A stretch of 64,000 bases of DNA from Pleurodeles waltl (GCF_031143425.1 NC_090437.1:1174998863-1175062862), one strand, 5' to 3'. Counted from the first letter of the stretch, positions 1 to 11,711 are shown. The notes: generated by a model from the letters alone, not told the origin. Translations and numbers: made by a program.

Positions 1-110
1 ATAACTGGTAAATTTCTGAGGTGTTTAGAGTTTAAAATGTTACTGAACATTTCACCTAACTATAACGTTACTTTAACCTTTTTTTTCAGTGAATTTCTAG
101 TTTTTTTTTT
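1..110. repeat. Copy of the 'ctaactataacgt ... cagtgaatttct' repeat unit
   Basis: This stretch carries the same words as 2590-2745: an 'aactataacg' segment, a pyrimidine tract ending in 'ttcag', then 'tgaatttcta'. It looks like an isolated unit of the short repeat that forms the inverted and tandem copies near 2.3-2.75 kb. No coding content is seen. Confidence 0.5.
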
Positions 111-700
111 TTTTAAACATAGAGTAATATTTAATTACATAAATCCAACTCCCTTAATGTAGCCTACCCCACCCTGGGCATGGGGAGTTGGCCACAAGGC
201 CTGGCCTATGACTATGCCCTGTGGCCACCCCAAAAGGCAGTGAACCCCACACTGCCATCGTGGCTAGAGCCAGGCATTAATATTTAGGTGTCATGGAGCT
301 CCACTCCCCGGGCTGATTTCGGCACTGAGGCCCCTTCTCTCAAGGTCTGGCATTGAAATTAGGAGAAAGGGTTGGATTTGGCTCCGGGTACACCATCCTC
401 TGGGGCACAGCCTGTCAAGGACTACACCAGCGGCTCTAGGACCCTATCTGCAACAGTACCATTCTGTGGCAACGTACATGGTACGTTTGAAAAGCAGACA
501 CTTTGGTTGAGCTGCCACCATCAATCGTGCCCCCTCAAGGTGAACTGCTCTTTAAACTATGGACAGGTTCCAAGGAACAGTGGATGATCGTACTCGTACT
601 GTCCTTCGTTTCATATGACTTTTCTGTTTTTTGTTTCCTCCTCAGACCCCCACTCGATGTCAATCTTGCAATGGGAGTACATGTCCCAAATTCCTCAGCA
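111..700. other. No recognised gene; upstream of promoter candidate
   Basis: Only short open frames occur here, with no recognisable motif. Base composition is mixed, with a GC-richer block at about 170-360. It could belong to an unrecognised repeat or be the flank of the TATA-type promoter candidate that follows. Confidence 0.4.
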
Positions 701-930
701 CTGCCAGCCATCTTGGGAGGGAAGTATAAAAACGAGCCCCGCCCGTTACAGCGCACTAACTTTTCACTTCAGTGACAGAAGAAGATCGTGGTAGGGAACA
801 GCTTCCCGTTTCCAGTCTGTCGCTGGAAGTGCTCCTCTCTCCCTGGATTAGATCCAGAGGCTTGCGTTGGAGGTTGCTGCCCCGAGGCAAGCCAAGTGAT
901 TTGCCGAATCCATCCGGTAAGAGCACATCA
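700..930 (+). promoter_or_regulatory. Candidate Pol II promoter, leader and splice donor
   Basis: A textbook TATA box (TATAAAAA, 725-732) sits in a GC-rich setting. About 30 bases downstream is a plausible start region near 755-765. The next 150 bases have no obvious repeat signature and end at a good splice donor, CCG|GTAAGA, with the intron starting at 917. This fits a TATA promoter with a noncoding first exon, either of a host transcript or of a retroelement LTR. I see no coding frame with a recognisable domain. TATA-like words are common by chance, so this is only a candidate. Confidence 0.3.
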
Positions 931-2070
931 CGGGTAAAGAGAAGGGAAGAAAGACAAGCGTGCAAGAGCATAATTTGTGGGTAAACCAACAAAGACATTT
1001 CTTCAGTGACACTCCATACAAAGACTGAACTTGCGAGGCAGGTCCCACATTTTCTGCATGTTTTGAAGAGAACTATTTTGATAAGAGAAGAATCTTGCTT
1101 TGGACTAATAATCTTTAAAGAACAATAGCAAAGAGAATTTAACAGTGACCCTCATGAAACAAAAACAACTGTTTTACAGAGCTCTTTGAAATCCAAGAAA
1201 GGAACTGCAGGGGTTATTGTTGATAGCTCTCATCAAAGCTGATTAATATTTCTTGCTTCAAACATCCTAATCAAACATAATCTTGAGAATCATTACTTTG
1301 GGGAGGGGGGATTAGATTAATATCAGTCACAAATTCTTAATCTCTCCTTTAAAGATCTCCCTCACTGCAGTTCCTATCCCTCGCCAGACCACTCCAATGA
1401 GCTGTGCCATGCTGGCATTTAGACTTGGTGATGCCTCGAGGTGGACCTTCTAAGCACCCTGCAAGCCCTGAGGAATCAACGAGTATGTTCCTGAATGCAG
1501 AATTACCTCATTTAACAAAAAACCTCCGACTTGCCTGTTGCTGAGATTCCAAAACACTAGTGGCACTGTATGCAGTAGCTGGCATTCAACAAGAAGTCAA
1601 AAGAAAAAAGCTAAAAAAAAAAAAATTACTATGCATCAGTGCTAACATAATAAACACACACACACAATTGTGTCAAAGTGGGCTACCAATTTACCCAACT
1701 ATACTGCAAGACCCCATTATTAAGCAATTGATATTAGCCCATCAAACCCGAATAATTAATGCATTATTGGAGGCCAAGAACAGGAAACAATTTGGCCTGA
1801 GTGGGCTAATCTTATCACTGTGACTCATAAATAGTCTTGTAATATGTAGTCCTCACATCAATCTAATGACCACATGATCATATACATAAGTATATATAAG
1901 GCTGGACAATTTATCACATTTAATACTAGATTAAACAGTGAATACATTAACTTACAAACCAATAAAGTAAACTTAAAATATGTAATACCAGCTTCTCCTA
2001 AGCCCCCTACCACAGTTATGTAAGCAAACCAGAACATGCAATGAAGTGAAGACTCCTTTTTTTGTAGACC
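931..2070. other. No recognised gene
   Basis: The sequence is AT-rich. The longest plus frame (1560-1823) has no domain I recognise and contains a lysine run from an A-rich tract. A short (CA) run lies near 1654-1666. Confidence 0.4.
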
Positions 2071-2200
2071 TTACAAATGTATGTGAAGCTCCTCCTCCAT
2101 ATTAAGGCCATTAGAGGCCTTTATGTCGAGCCTAAGAATGTGTGTGGACTCCATTCTCCTTAACTGTCTCTCCCTGTTACTTTCCTTTATGTTTCTTACC
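2071..2200 (-). pseudogene. Penelope-like element, C-terminal end of endonuclease ORF
   Basis: The minus-strand frame ends with about 40 residues that match the C-terminus of the Penelope ORF at 33208-33408 in the same order. Both have an 'NRER.LR..ES' motif, then an 'I.RL' motif, a 'GLN.EEEL' motif, and a stop right after 'H(I/L)'. This is the segment that follows the GIY-YIG nuclease in Penelope-like elements. Upstream on the minus strand the match runs into the (CA)n microsatellite, so only the extreme 3' end of an ORF remains. The similarity is read directly from the two translations; the assignment follows from the better preserved copies. Confidence 0.65.
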
Positions 2201-2233
2201 ACTGCCTGAATGACATAATATTCATACATACCA

Positions 2234-2240
<7 letters not shown>

Positions 2241-2279
<39 letters not shown>
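2241..2279. repeat. (CA)n-(TA)n microsatellite
   Basis: About 30 bases of CA dinucleotide run directly into a short TA run. It adjoins the truncated end of the Penelope remnant. Confidence 0.95.
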
Positions 2280-2289
2280 TAAAAAAACA

Positions 2290-2656
2290 AAGGTAACAGG
2301 GACCTTATAGTTAGGCTCACATTTTAAATGTACAAAACCATAGAAAGTAACCTGTTATAGTTATCTCAAGTAACTATACCTCGTGCCTTTTTGTAATTAT
2401 AATTAGTGCCCCCACCATGCACAGTTTTTTCATCAAAAACTTTACTTCAAATATTACATTGATATTATCAATGATGTTATCAAAGGTGTCATGAGTGGCA
2501 TAATTTGTGGGGTAATTAGTGCATCGCAAGGGCGTGAATTATAGTTGCCTTAGGGGACGTGTTATAGTTACTTGAGATAACTCAACTATAACAGGTGAAT
2601 TTCTATGGTTTTGTACATTTGAAATGTGAGCCTAACTGTAATATCCGGGTAACCTT
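2290..2656. mobile_element. Fold-back element with ~90 bp inverted repeats
   Basis: The left arm (about 2290-2382, starting AAGGTAAC) is the near-perfect reverse complement of the right arm (about 2565-2656, ending GTAACCTT). Shared words include 'agttaggctcacatt', 'aatgtacaaaaccatagaaa' and 'ctcaagtaactata'. The centre is about 180 bases and noncoding. This is the shape of a non-autonomous DNA transposon or fold-back MITE. I could not see a clean target duplication, so the superfamily is open. Confidence 0.7.
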
Positions 2657-2745
2657 CGGCTTTTTAAGTGAATTTCTATGTTTTTAAAAATTCTACTTCC
2701 TAACTATAACGTCCCTTCGTTTTTTCAGTGAATTTCCATATTCAT
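2657..2745 (+). repeat. Short tandem units adjoining the fold-back element
   Basis: Successive copies of 'gtgaatttctatg' occur at about 2598, 2669 and 2730, separated by 60-72 bases. Each interval contains a 'ctaact(a/g)ta' word followed by a T-rich tract. The right arm of the fold-back element is itself one of these units. Confidence 0.55.
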
Positions 2746-3182
2746 TTATTAACTTTTGCCCAAGGGAGGTGGGGGTCCCCTGGGCACTCGTCCTAGCATA
2801 TTTTTCTATCTTAGCCCCGGGGAGGTGGTCGTCCTGCAGGCTACTATAAGCGCTAGGAGGGGGTCCCCATGAGCCCTCCTCCTTTTATCAGACCCAATGT
2901 ACCCGGGGCCTGGGCCCCCCGGGGGAATAAATCCATCCATCTGCAAATTTTTATGAGCTTTTTAAAAAAATGCCTTTTAGCCCTAGCAGGGTTCCTAGGG
3001 GACCCCTGGGACCAAGGCTGGGGGCTCAGGTTATCCTACACTGGCCCCTTTTCATTTGCTATGCTTTTTTTGTGGACTTGGCTGAAGTCGAATCCCTATA
3101 TAGCTGCCAACACTTCCTTGTTGGGGTGTTGGCAGCCAATCAGATATCAGTATGGGGACAGTTGGATCTGCAGATCCTCCAC

Positions 3183-3237
<55 letters not shown>

Positions 3238-3505
3238 ACCTTCAATATTTTAGAAACTACTGAGCAGATTTACACTAAATCATGAAGAGCACAATTTGCA
3301 AACTAGGATCTAGCTTCCTGACAAATTTGGTGTAATTCCAGTCTGCGGTTCGGACTGTAGGCTTGTTTCAAGACCCCATGTTGAATTAACATGGAAAACA
3401 CACATTTTTTTAGCCTGCCCCCCCAACCACTCACCTTTTATCTAGGCACCTACTTGACGGATCACCCCAAAACATTCCATTAGCAACAAGATGTTATAGG
3501 ACACT
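2746..3505 (+). repeat. Older dispersed repeat, left part, with a (TA)n tract
   Basis: This noncoding block includes GC-rich 'cccaagggaggtggg'-type text and a (TA)n microsatellite at 3184-3234. It runs up to the solo LTR at 3506. The sequence after that LTR (14460-14560) appears to be its continuation, because the LTR is flanked by near-identical 5-mers. It is therefore the host sequence into which the LTR inserted. Confidence 0.45.
3184..3234. repeat. (TA)n microsatellite
   Basis: About 50 bases of uninterrupted TA dinucleotide. Confidence 0.97.
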
Positions 3506-6500
3506 TGTAGGAAAGTGCCACTATTGACATGGTTACTCCCCCATTTTTTGCCTAGTGTTGATGCCAACTTTGATTAAAGGTGTGCTGGGACCCTGCTAAC
3601 CAGGCCCCAGCACCAGTGTTCTTTCCCTAAAACTGTACCTTTTTTCCACAATTGGCACAGCCCTGGCACACAGTTAGGTCCCCTGTAAAAGGTACCCATG
3701 GTACTAAGGGCCCTGTGGCCTGGGAAGGTCGCTTAGGGCTGCAGCATGTATTACGCCACCCTGAGGGACCCCTCACTCAGCCCATGCACACTGCCTTGCA
3801 GCTTGTGTGTGCTGGTGAGGAGAAAAGGGCAAAGTCGACATGGCACCCCTCTCTGGGTGCCATGCCCACAAACCACTGCATGTGGCATAGGTAAGTTACC
3901 ATTCTAGCAGGACTTACAGCCCTAAGGCAGGGTGCCCTATACCACAGGTGAGGGCATAGCTGCATGAGCAATATGCCCCTACAGTGTCTAAGTCCATTCC
4001 TAAACATTGTAAGTGCAGTGTAACTATATTAAGTATATGGTCTGAGAGTTTATCATTACGAACTCCACAGCACCATAATGGCTTCACTGAATACTGGGAA
4101 GTTTGGTATCAAACTTCTCAGCACAATAAACCCACACTGATGCCAGTGTGGGATTTATTGAAACATGCACCCAGAGGACTTCTTAGAGATGCCCCATGTA
4201 TGTTAGCCCATCTGCTAGTGTAGGACTGACCGGTGTGGGGCAGCCTGCCACTTTCAGATGAGTTTCTGACTACATTGCATGCCTTTGTATACTCTGTGGT
4301 CAGAAACAAAGCCTGTCCTGGGTGGAGGTGCTTCACACCTCCCCCTGCAGGAACTGTAACACCTGGCAGTGAGCCTCAAAGGATCAAGCCTTGGGTTACA
4401 GTGCCCCCCCCTCCCCGAAAAAGCCCCACTTTTGGCGGCAAGTCCGGCGGTAAAATTAAGAAAAACAGGGAGGAATCACCACCCCAGCCAGGACCACCCC
4501 TAAGGTGTCCAGAGCTGAGATGACCCCCTCCCTGCAGAATCCTCCATCTTGTTTTGGAGGACAGGGACCAATAGGGATAGAAATGCGCCCTCCTCCCCAA
4601 AGGGAGTGGGTATAAGGAGGGTATAGCCACCCTCAGGACAGTAGCCATCAGCTACTGTCCTCTGACCCCTAACACGCTCTTAACTCTAGGATTTAAGGGC
4701 CTCCCTGAACCCAGCTTACCAGATTCCTGGTGACCTACGAGAAGAAGGATTGCTAGGCTGAAACCCCATGAGAGAAGAAAGTGACAAAAACTGCTTTGGC
4801 CCCAGCCCTACCGGCCTGTCTATTTTTTCACAGAACCTGCAAACCAACAGCATCACATCCTGCGGGACCAGCAGAACCTGTCCGAATACAGAGCACTTCC
4901 CTGCACCTAGAAGGACCAAGAACTCCCGAAGACAGCGGCACTGTCTACTAAAGAAGAACAGAAGTCTCTGCTTCTAAGGACTACCATCTTGCTCCAAATG
5001 CGTGAGCCCTAACCACTCTGCACCTGATGCCCATGTCCAGGTGGCCCAACTATCCAGAGAGGCTTTCCAGGTGATTTCGACCGAGAGTCTACCCTGGGCT
5101 GACCTCTCTACCCCTCCACGACGAAGCCTGCAGAGGGAATTTTGAGGACTCCCTGACTGCGACTGCCGGGGACAAAGATATCCGACGCATGGAGAAGCAG
5201 TGCACCCGCAGCCCCCAGACTTGAGAGAAACTGACCACCGGTGCAGCAACGACCAGCAGGCGGCCCTCCTCCCTATCCAGTCGGGTGCTTGCCGGAGGAG
5301 CACCCTGTGCCTAGCCTGCAGCGCCAAAGTGACCCCGGGGTACCCTCATAGAGTTTCATTGGAAACCCGACGCCCTGTTTGCACCGTGCACCCAGCCGTC
5401 CCTGTGCCGCTGAGGGTGTGGGATTGGTGCCTACTTGGGGCCCCGCCAGTGTTCCTCTAAACCCCTCTGGTCTGCCCTCCGACAACACGGGTACTTACCT
5501 GCAAGCAGACCGGAACTGGAGTACCCTCTGTCTCCATAGAGGCCCACATTATTTTGGCTCCAGTTTGACCTCTGCACCTAACTGGCCCCGTGTTGGTGTG
5601 CTGGGTGTTTGGGATTATCTTGAACCCCCAACGGTGGGCTACCAATGCCCTGGAGACTAAGGCCCTCATTACAAACCTGGCGGTCGGTGTTAAAGCAGCG
5701 GTAATACCGCCAACAGGCCAGCGGAAAAAAAAATGGAATCACGACCATGGCGGAACCTGCCAACATAGACAGCCACTTTAACACACCGACCGCCACGGCG
5801 GTAGAAACAAACACCGTGGTGGTAACCGCCAACAGACAGGCGGAACACAAGGTTCCGCCCACTATATTACAACACGCCTATCTGCCACCTTTTCCGGGGC
5901 GGTACCAACGCCATCAAAAGCACGGCGGAAACAGGACTTGGAACGGAAACCACTCACCTTTCGACACTTTACGAACAACCAGGATGCCATGGAGCCTGAG
6001 TTACAGGTCCTGCCCATGCTGGTCTACCTCCTCCTGTATCAGGAGCAGAAAAGATGCCGGCAACGACCACGGTGAGTACTGCACCTAGCACACAGGGGGA
6101 AGAGGGGAGGGAAAAGAGAGTGACACACACACGCAACACCCCCACCCCCCACCCTCACCCACAACACCATACACACAAATACATGCAGCAACATTACATA
6201 TACAACCCGTCACCCCCTGGAAGAACGCGAGGACAAAAGGAAATTATTGTAACAAGTGTAATCTATTAAATATCAGATAGGCCAAAATCAAATATCAGTA
6301 TATACAAATATGTACACCAACTACACAAGTCTGGATATTAATTAAATGATTGTCCGTGGATCAGTGTCCCAAAATGCATGGGCGAAGCCCACACAAGATA
6401 CCTGATTTGAAACGGAGAGAACACTGCTGGGGCATCAGATGGAAAATAAACAGGCACCTCAGGGGGAGGGGGGGTACCTCAGCCGGATGAAGGGACGACG

Positions 6501-6530
6501 CCACTGCTCCACAAGGGGGCTCCATGCCCA

Positions 6531-6905
6531 CTACGTTATCCTGGGGAGTGCTAAGCCACAGTCTATCAAGTCTCTCAAGTGGGTGGTTTGCCCACTGCTT
6601 TATCCTGGGGAGTGCAAAGCCACAGTCTCTCAAGGCTCTCAAGTGGGTGGTTTGCCCACTGCTTTATCCTGGAGAGTGCTAAGCCACAGTCTCACAAGTG
6701 GATAACAGTCTCCACTGGTTCTGAAGGGGGCTTTGTGCCCAGAGTGCTTCATCCTGCCAAGGACTGAGGTAGTAGATGTGAATCTCCACTGGTTCTGGAG
6801 GGGGCTATGTGCCCAGAGTGCTTCATCCTGCCAAGGACCGAGGTAGTGGATGTGAATCTCCACTGGTTCTGGAGGGGGGTTTGTGCCCAGAGTGCTGCAC
6901 ATGCA
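6531..6905 (+). repeat. Two adjacent tandem repeat arrays inside the Harbinger
   Basis: Array 1 has about three copies of a ~60 base unit built on 'gtgggtggtttgcccactgctttatcctgg ... taagccacagtct' (about 6531-6690). Array 2 has about 2.7 copies of a ~75 base unit built on 'tctccactggttctgg ... gtgcccagagtgcttcatcctgccaagga' (about 6706-6905). Both lie in the first transposase intron, downstream of the 3' end of the antisense SANT gene. They are noncoding, and could hold transposase or SANT binding sites. Confidence 0.8.
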
Positions 6906-7063
6906 GTGTTGCAGGTCGCATTCCCTCACCTGGGTGTGTGTGTGTGTGCCACGAGATTACCCGGGAACAGGTAGCCTGATACTCCATGGAGGCAGAGACA
7001 CACTCCACCCTGCTGCGACTTCGCCTGCCACCTGCTGGTACAAACAGTGCTGGGAGTCATACC

Positions 7064-9834
7064 TCATGTACGCTGGGCAGGGTCCAGGATGTCTCCTGCA
7101 GCCTCGGATGGCTGGCCACTGGGGATGATTGCCATGTCAGCTGTGGTGGCACTGTCTGAGCACGTCGCGGGGCTGGTGACGGTTGTTGTGGCGGTGTCTG
7201 TGGCGGAGGTGCTGGCATTGGTGCATGTGTCTTCACCTGTTGAGGGACACAGCAGGACGTCTCCTGCAGCCTCGGATGGCTGCCGACTGGGGATGATGCT
7301 GGGGACTGTTGGTGAGGCAGCAGACGTGCAGGTGGCGGTGTCCACAGCCGTACTGGTTGATGTTGTGGTTGACAGAAGGGGTGACTCTGGTCCCTCAGCT
7401 GGAGCCTCTGTGCCCTGTCCTGACCTGCTCTTTGGCTTGTGTCCCTTCACCACCTTTGATGTCGCTGCTGGTGCCTTGCCACTGTCCCCTTTTGGCTTGG
7501 AGGAGCCCTTGTTTGCTGGTAGGTGCAGCTTCTCACTCCGGCATGTGAACACCTTCTTCACTTTGGCAGGTGGCGGAATGGCCTGCTCCTTGGCCTCACT
7601 AGGTGGCACACTGGCAGCCCTGATGGGTGCCGACCGCGATGTGACCGGACTTGCTGAGACCACTGTGCTGGAGGATTTGGTGACTGAGTTGCTGGGCTAG
7701 GACCTGGACAGCCTGGCCCTAGAGGAAGGACGGGGCGGGGAGGTGTAGGGAAGAGGTCAAAGTTTGCAAAGAAGAGTTTCTTAGACACACTGGGACTGGA
7801 AGATGGAGGGGGTTTGGGAGTGGAGGAAGAGGTAGTGGTTGTAGGAGGTGTACGTTTGCTGAATTTGGGTGAAGGTGCCTGGGCAAGAGGCTGTTGTGCG
7901 GTGGATGGCTGTTGGGTGGGTGTGTGCCTGCGTTTGTGTACTTTGGGAGGAGGGCTCACAGACACACTGGGAGAGGACACAGGGGATGTGTGAATGGCAG
8001 TGGGGGTGGTGAGTGCATGTGAGCGGTGTGTGGTGATGGGCGTGCTGGTGATGGAGGTAGTGGATGAAGATGTAGTGCATGCAGGTGTGAGTGGAGACAA
8101 GACAGGGAGGGAGGAGGAGGACATGGAGGAGAGGGACACAGTGGAGGCAGTGGATGTTGGTGTGTATGTATGGGGATGGTGCTTGTGGGATGTATGGTCC
8201 TTATGTTTGCCATGTCCACTCTTGCGTGTTGATGAGTGTGCATGCTGGTCTGATGGTGTGCTTGGGATAGGCTGAGGTACAGGGGATTGGGTCTGGGTAG
8301 AGGAAGTTGGAAGGGGGAGGCTGGACACAGGGACAATGGCTGCCATCAGTGCTGAGGCCAGAGCCTGAAATGCTCTCTGTTGGACCGTCATGCCAGAATT
8401 AATGCCCTCCAGGTATGCATTTGTTTGCTGCAAATGCCTCTCAACACCCTGGATGGCATTCAAAATGGTTGATTGCCCAATAGTGAGGGATCTCAGGAGG
8501 TCAATGGCCTTCTCACTGAGGGCAGCAGGGCTGACTGGGGCAGGGGCTGAGGTACCTGAGGCGAAGGAGATGCCCATCCTCCTGGGTGAGCGGGCATGGG
8601 AAACTCGATGAGGGGCTGATGGGAGGGCAGTGCTGGTAGGGGGGGTGGCGGCTGTACCTGTTGATGCGGTGGGCACAGAGGTGCCCGCCACCGCAAGGGA
8701 GCTCCTATCAGAGGAGGAGTCGCTGTCACTGGTGTCTGCTCATGTCCCCATCGTGGAGCTCCCCTCGCCCTCCCTCCCACTGGTGCCTTCGGACTCCGTT
8801 ACTTCACCCTCCAGGGCCATGTGGGATGCAGATCCCTCCTGTTCTGGTGCCACTGCTCCGAGCCAGATTATGCTAATGCAAGCAAGGACAGGGTGACAAA
8901 ACAAAAAGGGAGGGGAAAGACAGAAGAGACACATGGTCAATGCCTGCAACAACACTACTGTTGGCGGACACAACACACAGGGAGCAGCCCTATGCACTAA
9001 GCCATGCACGGACAGGACAGGGTAAAAGCACATGCACATAGGGGACTCTGTCGAGAACCATATTATGCACTGCTGTAAGCCATAGGAGCCTGACTAGGTG
9101 TAGAGGGCAAATACCACCTTTGGGGTTGGACAGGGAATCAGGCTGCAAATCAATGGATCTACCTTTGCACATGTGCCCTGGCCTAGGGGAACCCACAGCC
9201 CACCTCCCCCACCCAGAAACCTCGTAATGCACGCAGAGTCAGCTGAATGAGAGTGTACTCACCCCCTTGTGGCTGCTGTGATGCCCTCAAGCACCCATCC
9301 AACTCCGGATATGCCACCGCCAGGAACCGGTACATCAGGGGGGTCATGGTGCGACGGGCACCCCTTCTGGGTTGGGAGGCCATCCGCAGCTGGACCTCCG
9401 CCGTCTTCTTCGCCCAGCAGCACAGGTCCTCCCATCTTTTCCGGCAGTGGGTGCTCCGTCTATGGTAGACCCGCACTTCCTTGGCGATGGCACGCCAAAT
9501 CCCCTTCTTCTGGTGGGTGCTGACCTAGAGGAAAAGTGAACTTAAAATGGATGTTACTCTCACATACAGTTCTTCTCCCACATTGGCCACAAACCTCCCA
9601 CCCTGGCCCAGAAATACATACACACACCATCCTCACATGCTGGCCTGTCCCCCCCCGTCCCTTCCATCCATGACACTCCATACAATCATGTGCCATACAC
9701 CATGCACACAGTTTACTCACCTGTTTGTTTGGAGGACCGTACAGTTGCATGTACTGGGGGAGGACCCCATCCACCAGTTTCTCCAACTCCTCTGCAGTGA
9801 AGGCAGGGGCCCTTTCTCCAGACACTGTAGCCAT
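7064..9834 (-). pseudogene. Harbinger SANT/Myb-like DNA-binding protein 1, antisense in the transposase intron
   Basis: Exon 1 (9834-9721) starts with ATG and encodes a trihelix/SANT start with 'FTAEELEKLVDGVLPQY'; its donor is CAG|GTGAGT. Exon 2 (9524-9263) follows a CTCTAG acceptor and continues the domain with 'KKGIWRAIAKEV' and 'STHCRKRWEDL', the recognition-helix region. Its donor is G|GTGAGT. Exon 3 (from about 8855) is in phase and encodes a very long Ser/Thr/Pro-rich tail. An in-frame TGA lies at about 8740-8742, and a frameshift near 7700 leads into the C-terminal frame ending at 7064. Harbinger elements generally encode such a Myb-like partner, which binds the termini and brings the nuclease into the nucleus. 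The low-complexity tail is unusual in length. Confidence 0.8.
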
Positions 9835-10240
9835 TGTCGCTTCCAGACACAGGTCACAGCAGCACTTGCAGTGTAGGTCCTCTCCTGTTGAAGGTCAGGT
9901 ATCAAGTGAGGGAACTGATAGAAAATGGCGGTCACGTCCGTGGCAGTGCGTACCGCCACTGCTGGCCTACATCGTCATTGGCTCCTGGAACCTATAGGGC
10001 CCAATGATAACCAATGCTGAATTGCGCCGCAGTCTACGACCGCCTACCGCGACAGTGTACAACGCCAGTGCAGTTACCTCATTTTCCCTTGTCCCACCTT
10101 ACAGGTCAGGCAGCGCCATTTCAGGGGGCCACATGGCAGGCCAAATAACTGCATCACACCTATTTAGGCCAGGAATACGGACAGACAAAGGCACATAGAG
10201 AAAATGTAATGGGCGTGCTAAACAGCCTTGTGAAACCTAT
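9835..10240. promoter_or_regulatory. Harbinger divergent intergenic region
   Basis: This gap lies between the start of SANT gene 1 (minus) and the second transposase exon (plus). It contains several 'accgcc'/'ggcggt' words (for example near 9926 and 9953) resembling the terminal sequence of the element. It may carry the SANT-1 promoter and internal binding sites. That role is inferred from position. Confidence 0.35.
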
Positions 10241-11413
10241 GTGTTGTATGACCCTCTGTTCACCATTCTCCTCCATAGGGCACGTCCGCTGGGGCAGGTG
10301 ATGAAATGGCAGCATCCTCCAGTGTACAGATTCCTGGTGGACCTGTCGACAATGGAAGACAGACACATAATTATCACTTACAGACTTGATCGGGCAACAA
10401 TCCAGGAACTGTGTGCCCAGTTGGAGCCTGACCTGATGTCAGCTATCCGCCATCCCACAGGAATACCCCCTCTAGTGCAGGTCCTGTCAGTACTCCATTT
10501 CCTGGCCAGTGGGTCTTTTCAAACAACAGTAGCCATGGCATCAGGGATGTCCCAGCCAATGTTCTCTAACGTTTGTCCAGAGTGTTATCTGCCCTGTTGA
10601 AACACATGCGCAACTACATCGTTTTCCCTCAGGTGGAGGATTTGCGCACAGTGAAAGGTGACTTTTATGCTCCCGGACATATCCCCAACATCATTGGTGC
10701 CATTGATGGTACACATGTGGCATTTGTCCCCCCCCCCCAGGAATGAACAGGGGTACAGAAAGCGCAAAAGCTACCATTCAATGAATGTGCAGATGGTGTG
10801 TTTGGCAGACCAGTACATCTCCCATGTGAATGGCAAGTATCTTGGCTCAGTGCATGACGCTTACATTTTGAGGAATAGCAACATTCCTTATGTGATGGGG
10901 CAACTCCAGAGGCACTGTGTGTGGCTAATAGGTGAGCCTAAAGTCCCCACATAGTTTCATTTGGTGTCTGGGTATGGGAGGTTCCCTAATGTTTGGAGTA
11001 TGTCTAACAGTTGCCCCTCGATATTTGCAGGTGACTCTGGTTACCCCAAACTGTCATGGCTAATGACCCCAGTAAGGAATCCCAGGACAAGAGCAAAGGA
11101 ACGTTACAATGAGGCACATGGGCGAACTAGGAGGATAATAGAGCACACCTTCGGCCTCCTGAAGGCCATATTCTGGTGCCTCCATCTGACAGGTGGATCC
11201 CTATACTACTCACCGAAGAAGGTGTACCAGATCATCGTGGCCTGCTGTATGTTGCACAACCTGGCTTTGCGACGCCAGGTGCCTTTTCTGCAGGAGGATG
11301 GGCGTGATGGTGGTCTTGTGGCAGCTGTGGAGCCTGTGGACAGTGAGGAAGAGGAGGCAGAAGAAGAAGATGTAGACAACCGAAACAACATCATCATGCA
11401 ATACTTCCAGTGA

Positions 11414-11711
11414 GGACTGGTAAGAGGATGGAACTGCTTCCCACATCTCATACTATTGTAGGACCTAGCATAAATCTGCCTTTTAACCTCTGTGTATGGA
11501 CCCTGACTTGTCAGTTTGACTTTCCATTTCACAGATCTGGGTCCCAATTTGTGTCCTCTGCTATGTTTACTCCTGGCCTACAGCTGTGTAACATTGGTAT
11601 GTGAACAAGTACATTGACATTGCTATATTTCAGAGATGTTGCAATTACACATTTGTGAAAGCACAGACTGACTCCAGATTGTTTTATGATTCAAGGGTGT
11701 TTATTTCTGTG
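11414..11711. other. Spacer between convergent transposase and SANT-2 genes
   Basis: This is the 3' side of both the transposase (plus) and SANT gene 2 (minus). No coding content is seen. It should contain both polyadenylation regions, but I see no strong canonical AATAAA for either. Confidence 0.4.

Larger units (their letters stand above)
5989..11413 (+). pseudogene. Harbinger DDE transposase (HARBI1-like nuclease), three exons, frameshifted
   Basis: This is the catalytic nuclease that cuts and joins the transposon (DDE_Tnp_4 family). Exon 2 (10279-10931) holds the helical N-terminal region and the first two catalytic acidic residues, in 'GAIDGTHVAF' and 'GSVHDAYILRNS'. Exon 3 (11031-11413) holds the third, E of 'RRIIEHTFGLLK', then a Glu-rich tail. 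Intron 2 (10932-11030) has a GTGAGC donor and TTTGCAG acceptor. A predicted exon 1 (5989-6071, starting MEPELQVLP) ends at CG|GTGAGT. It joins in frame to exon 2 through the strong acceptor TCTCCTCCATAG at 10278, giving a 4.2 kb first intron. There are two frameshifts: near 10573 and in an 11-base C run (10728-10738). Exons 2-3 are certain as Harbinger; exon 1 rests on splice sites and phase. Confidence 0.85.

Noticed and set aside
7047..7700. Plus-strand 217-codon frame opposite the SANT-1 tail
   Set aside because: Complement of the low-complexity Ser/Thr/Pro tail; no independent evidence.
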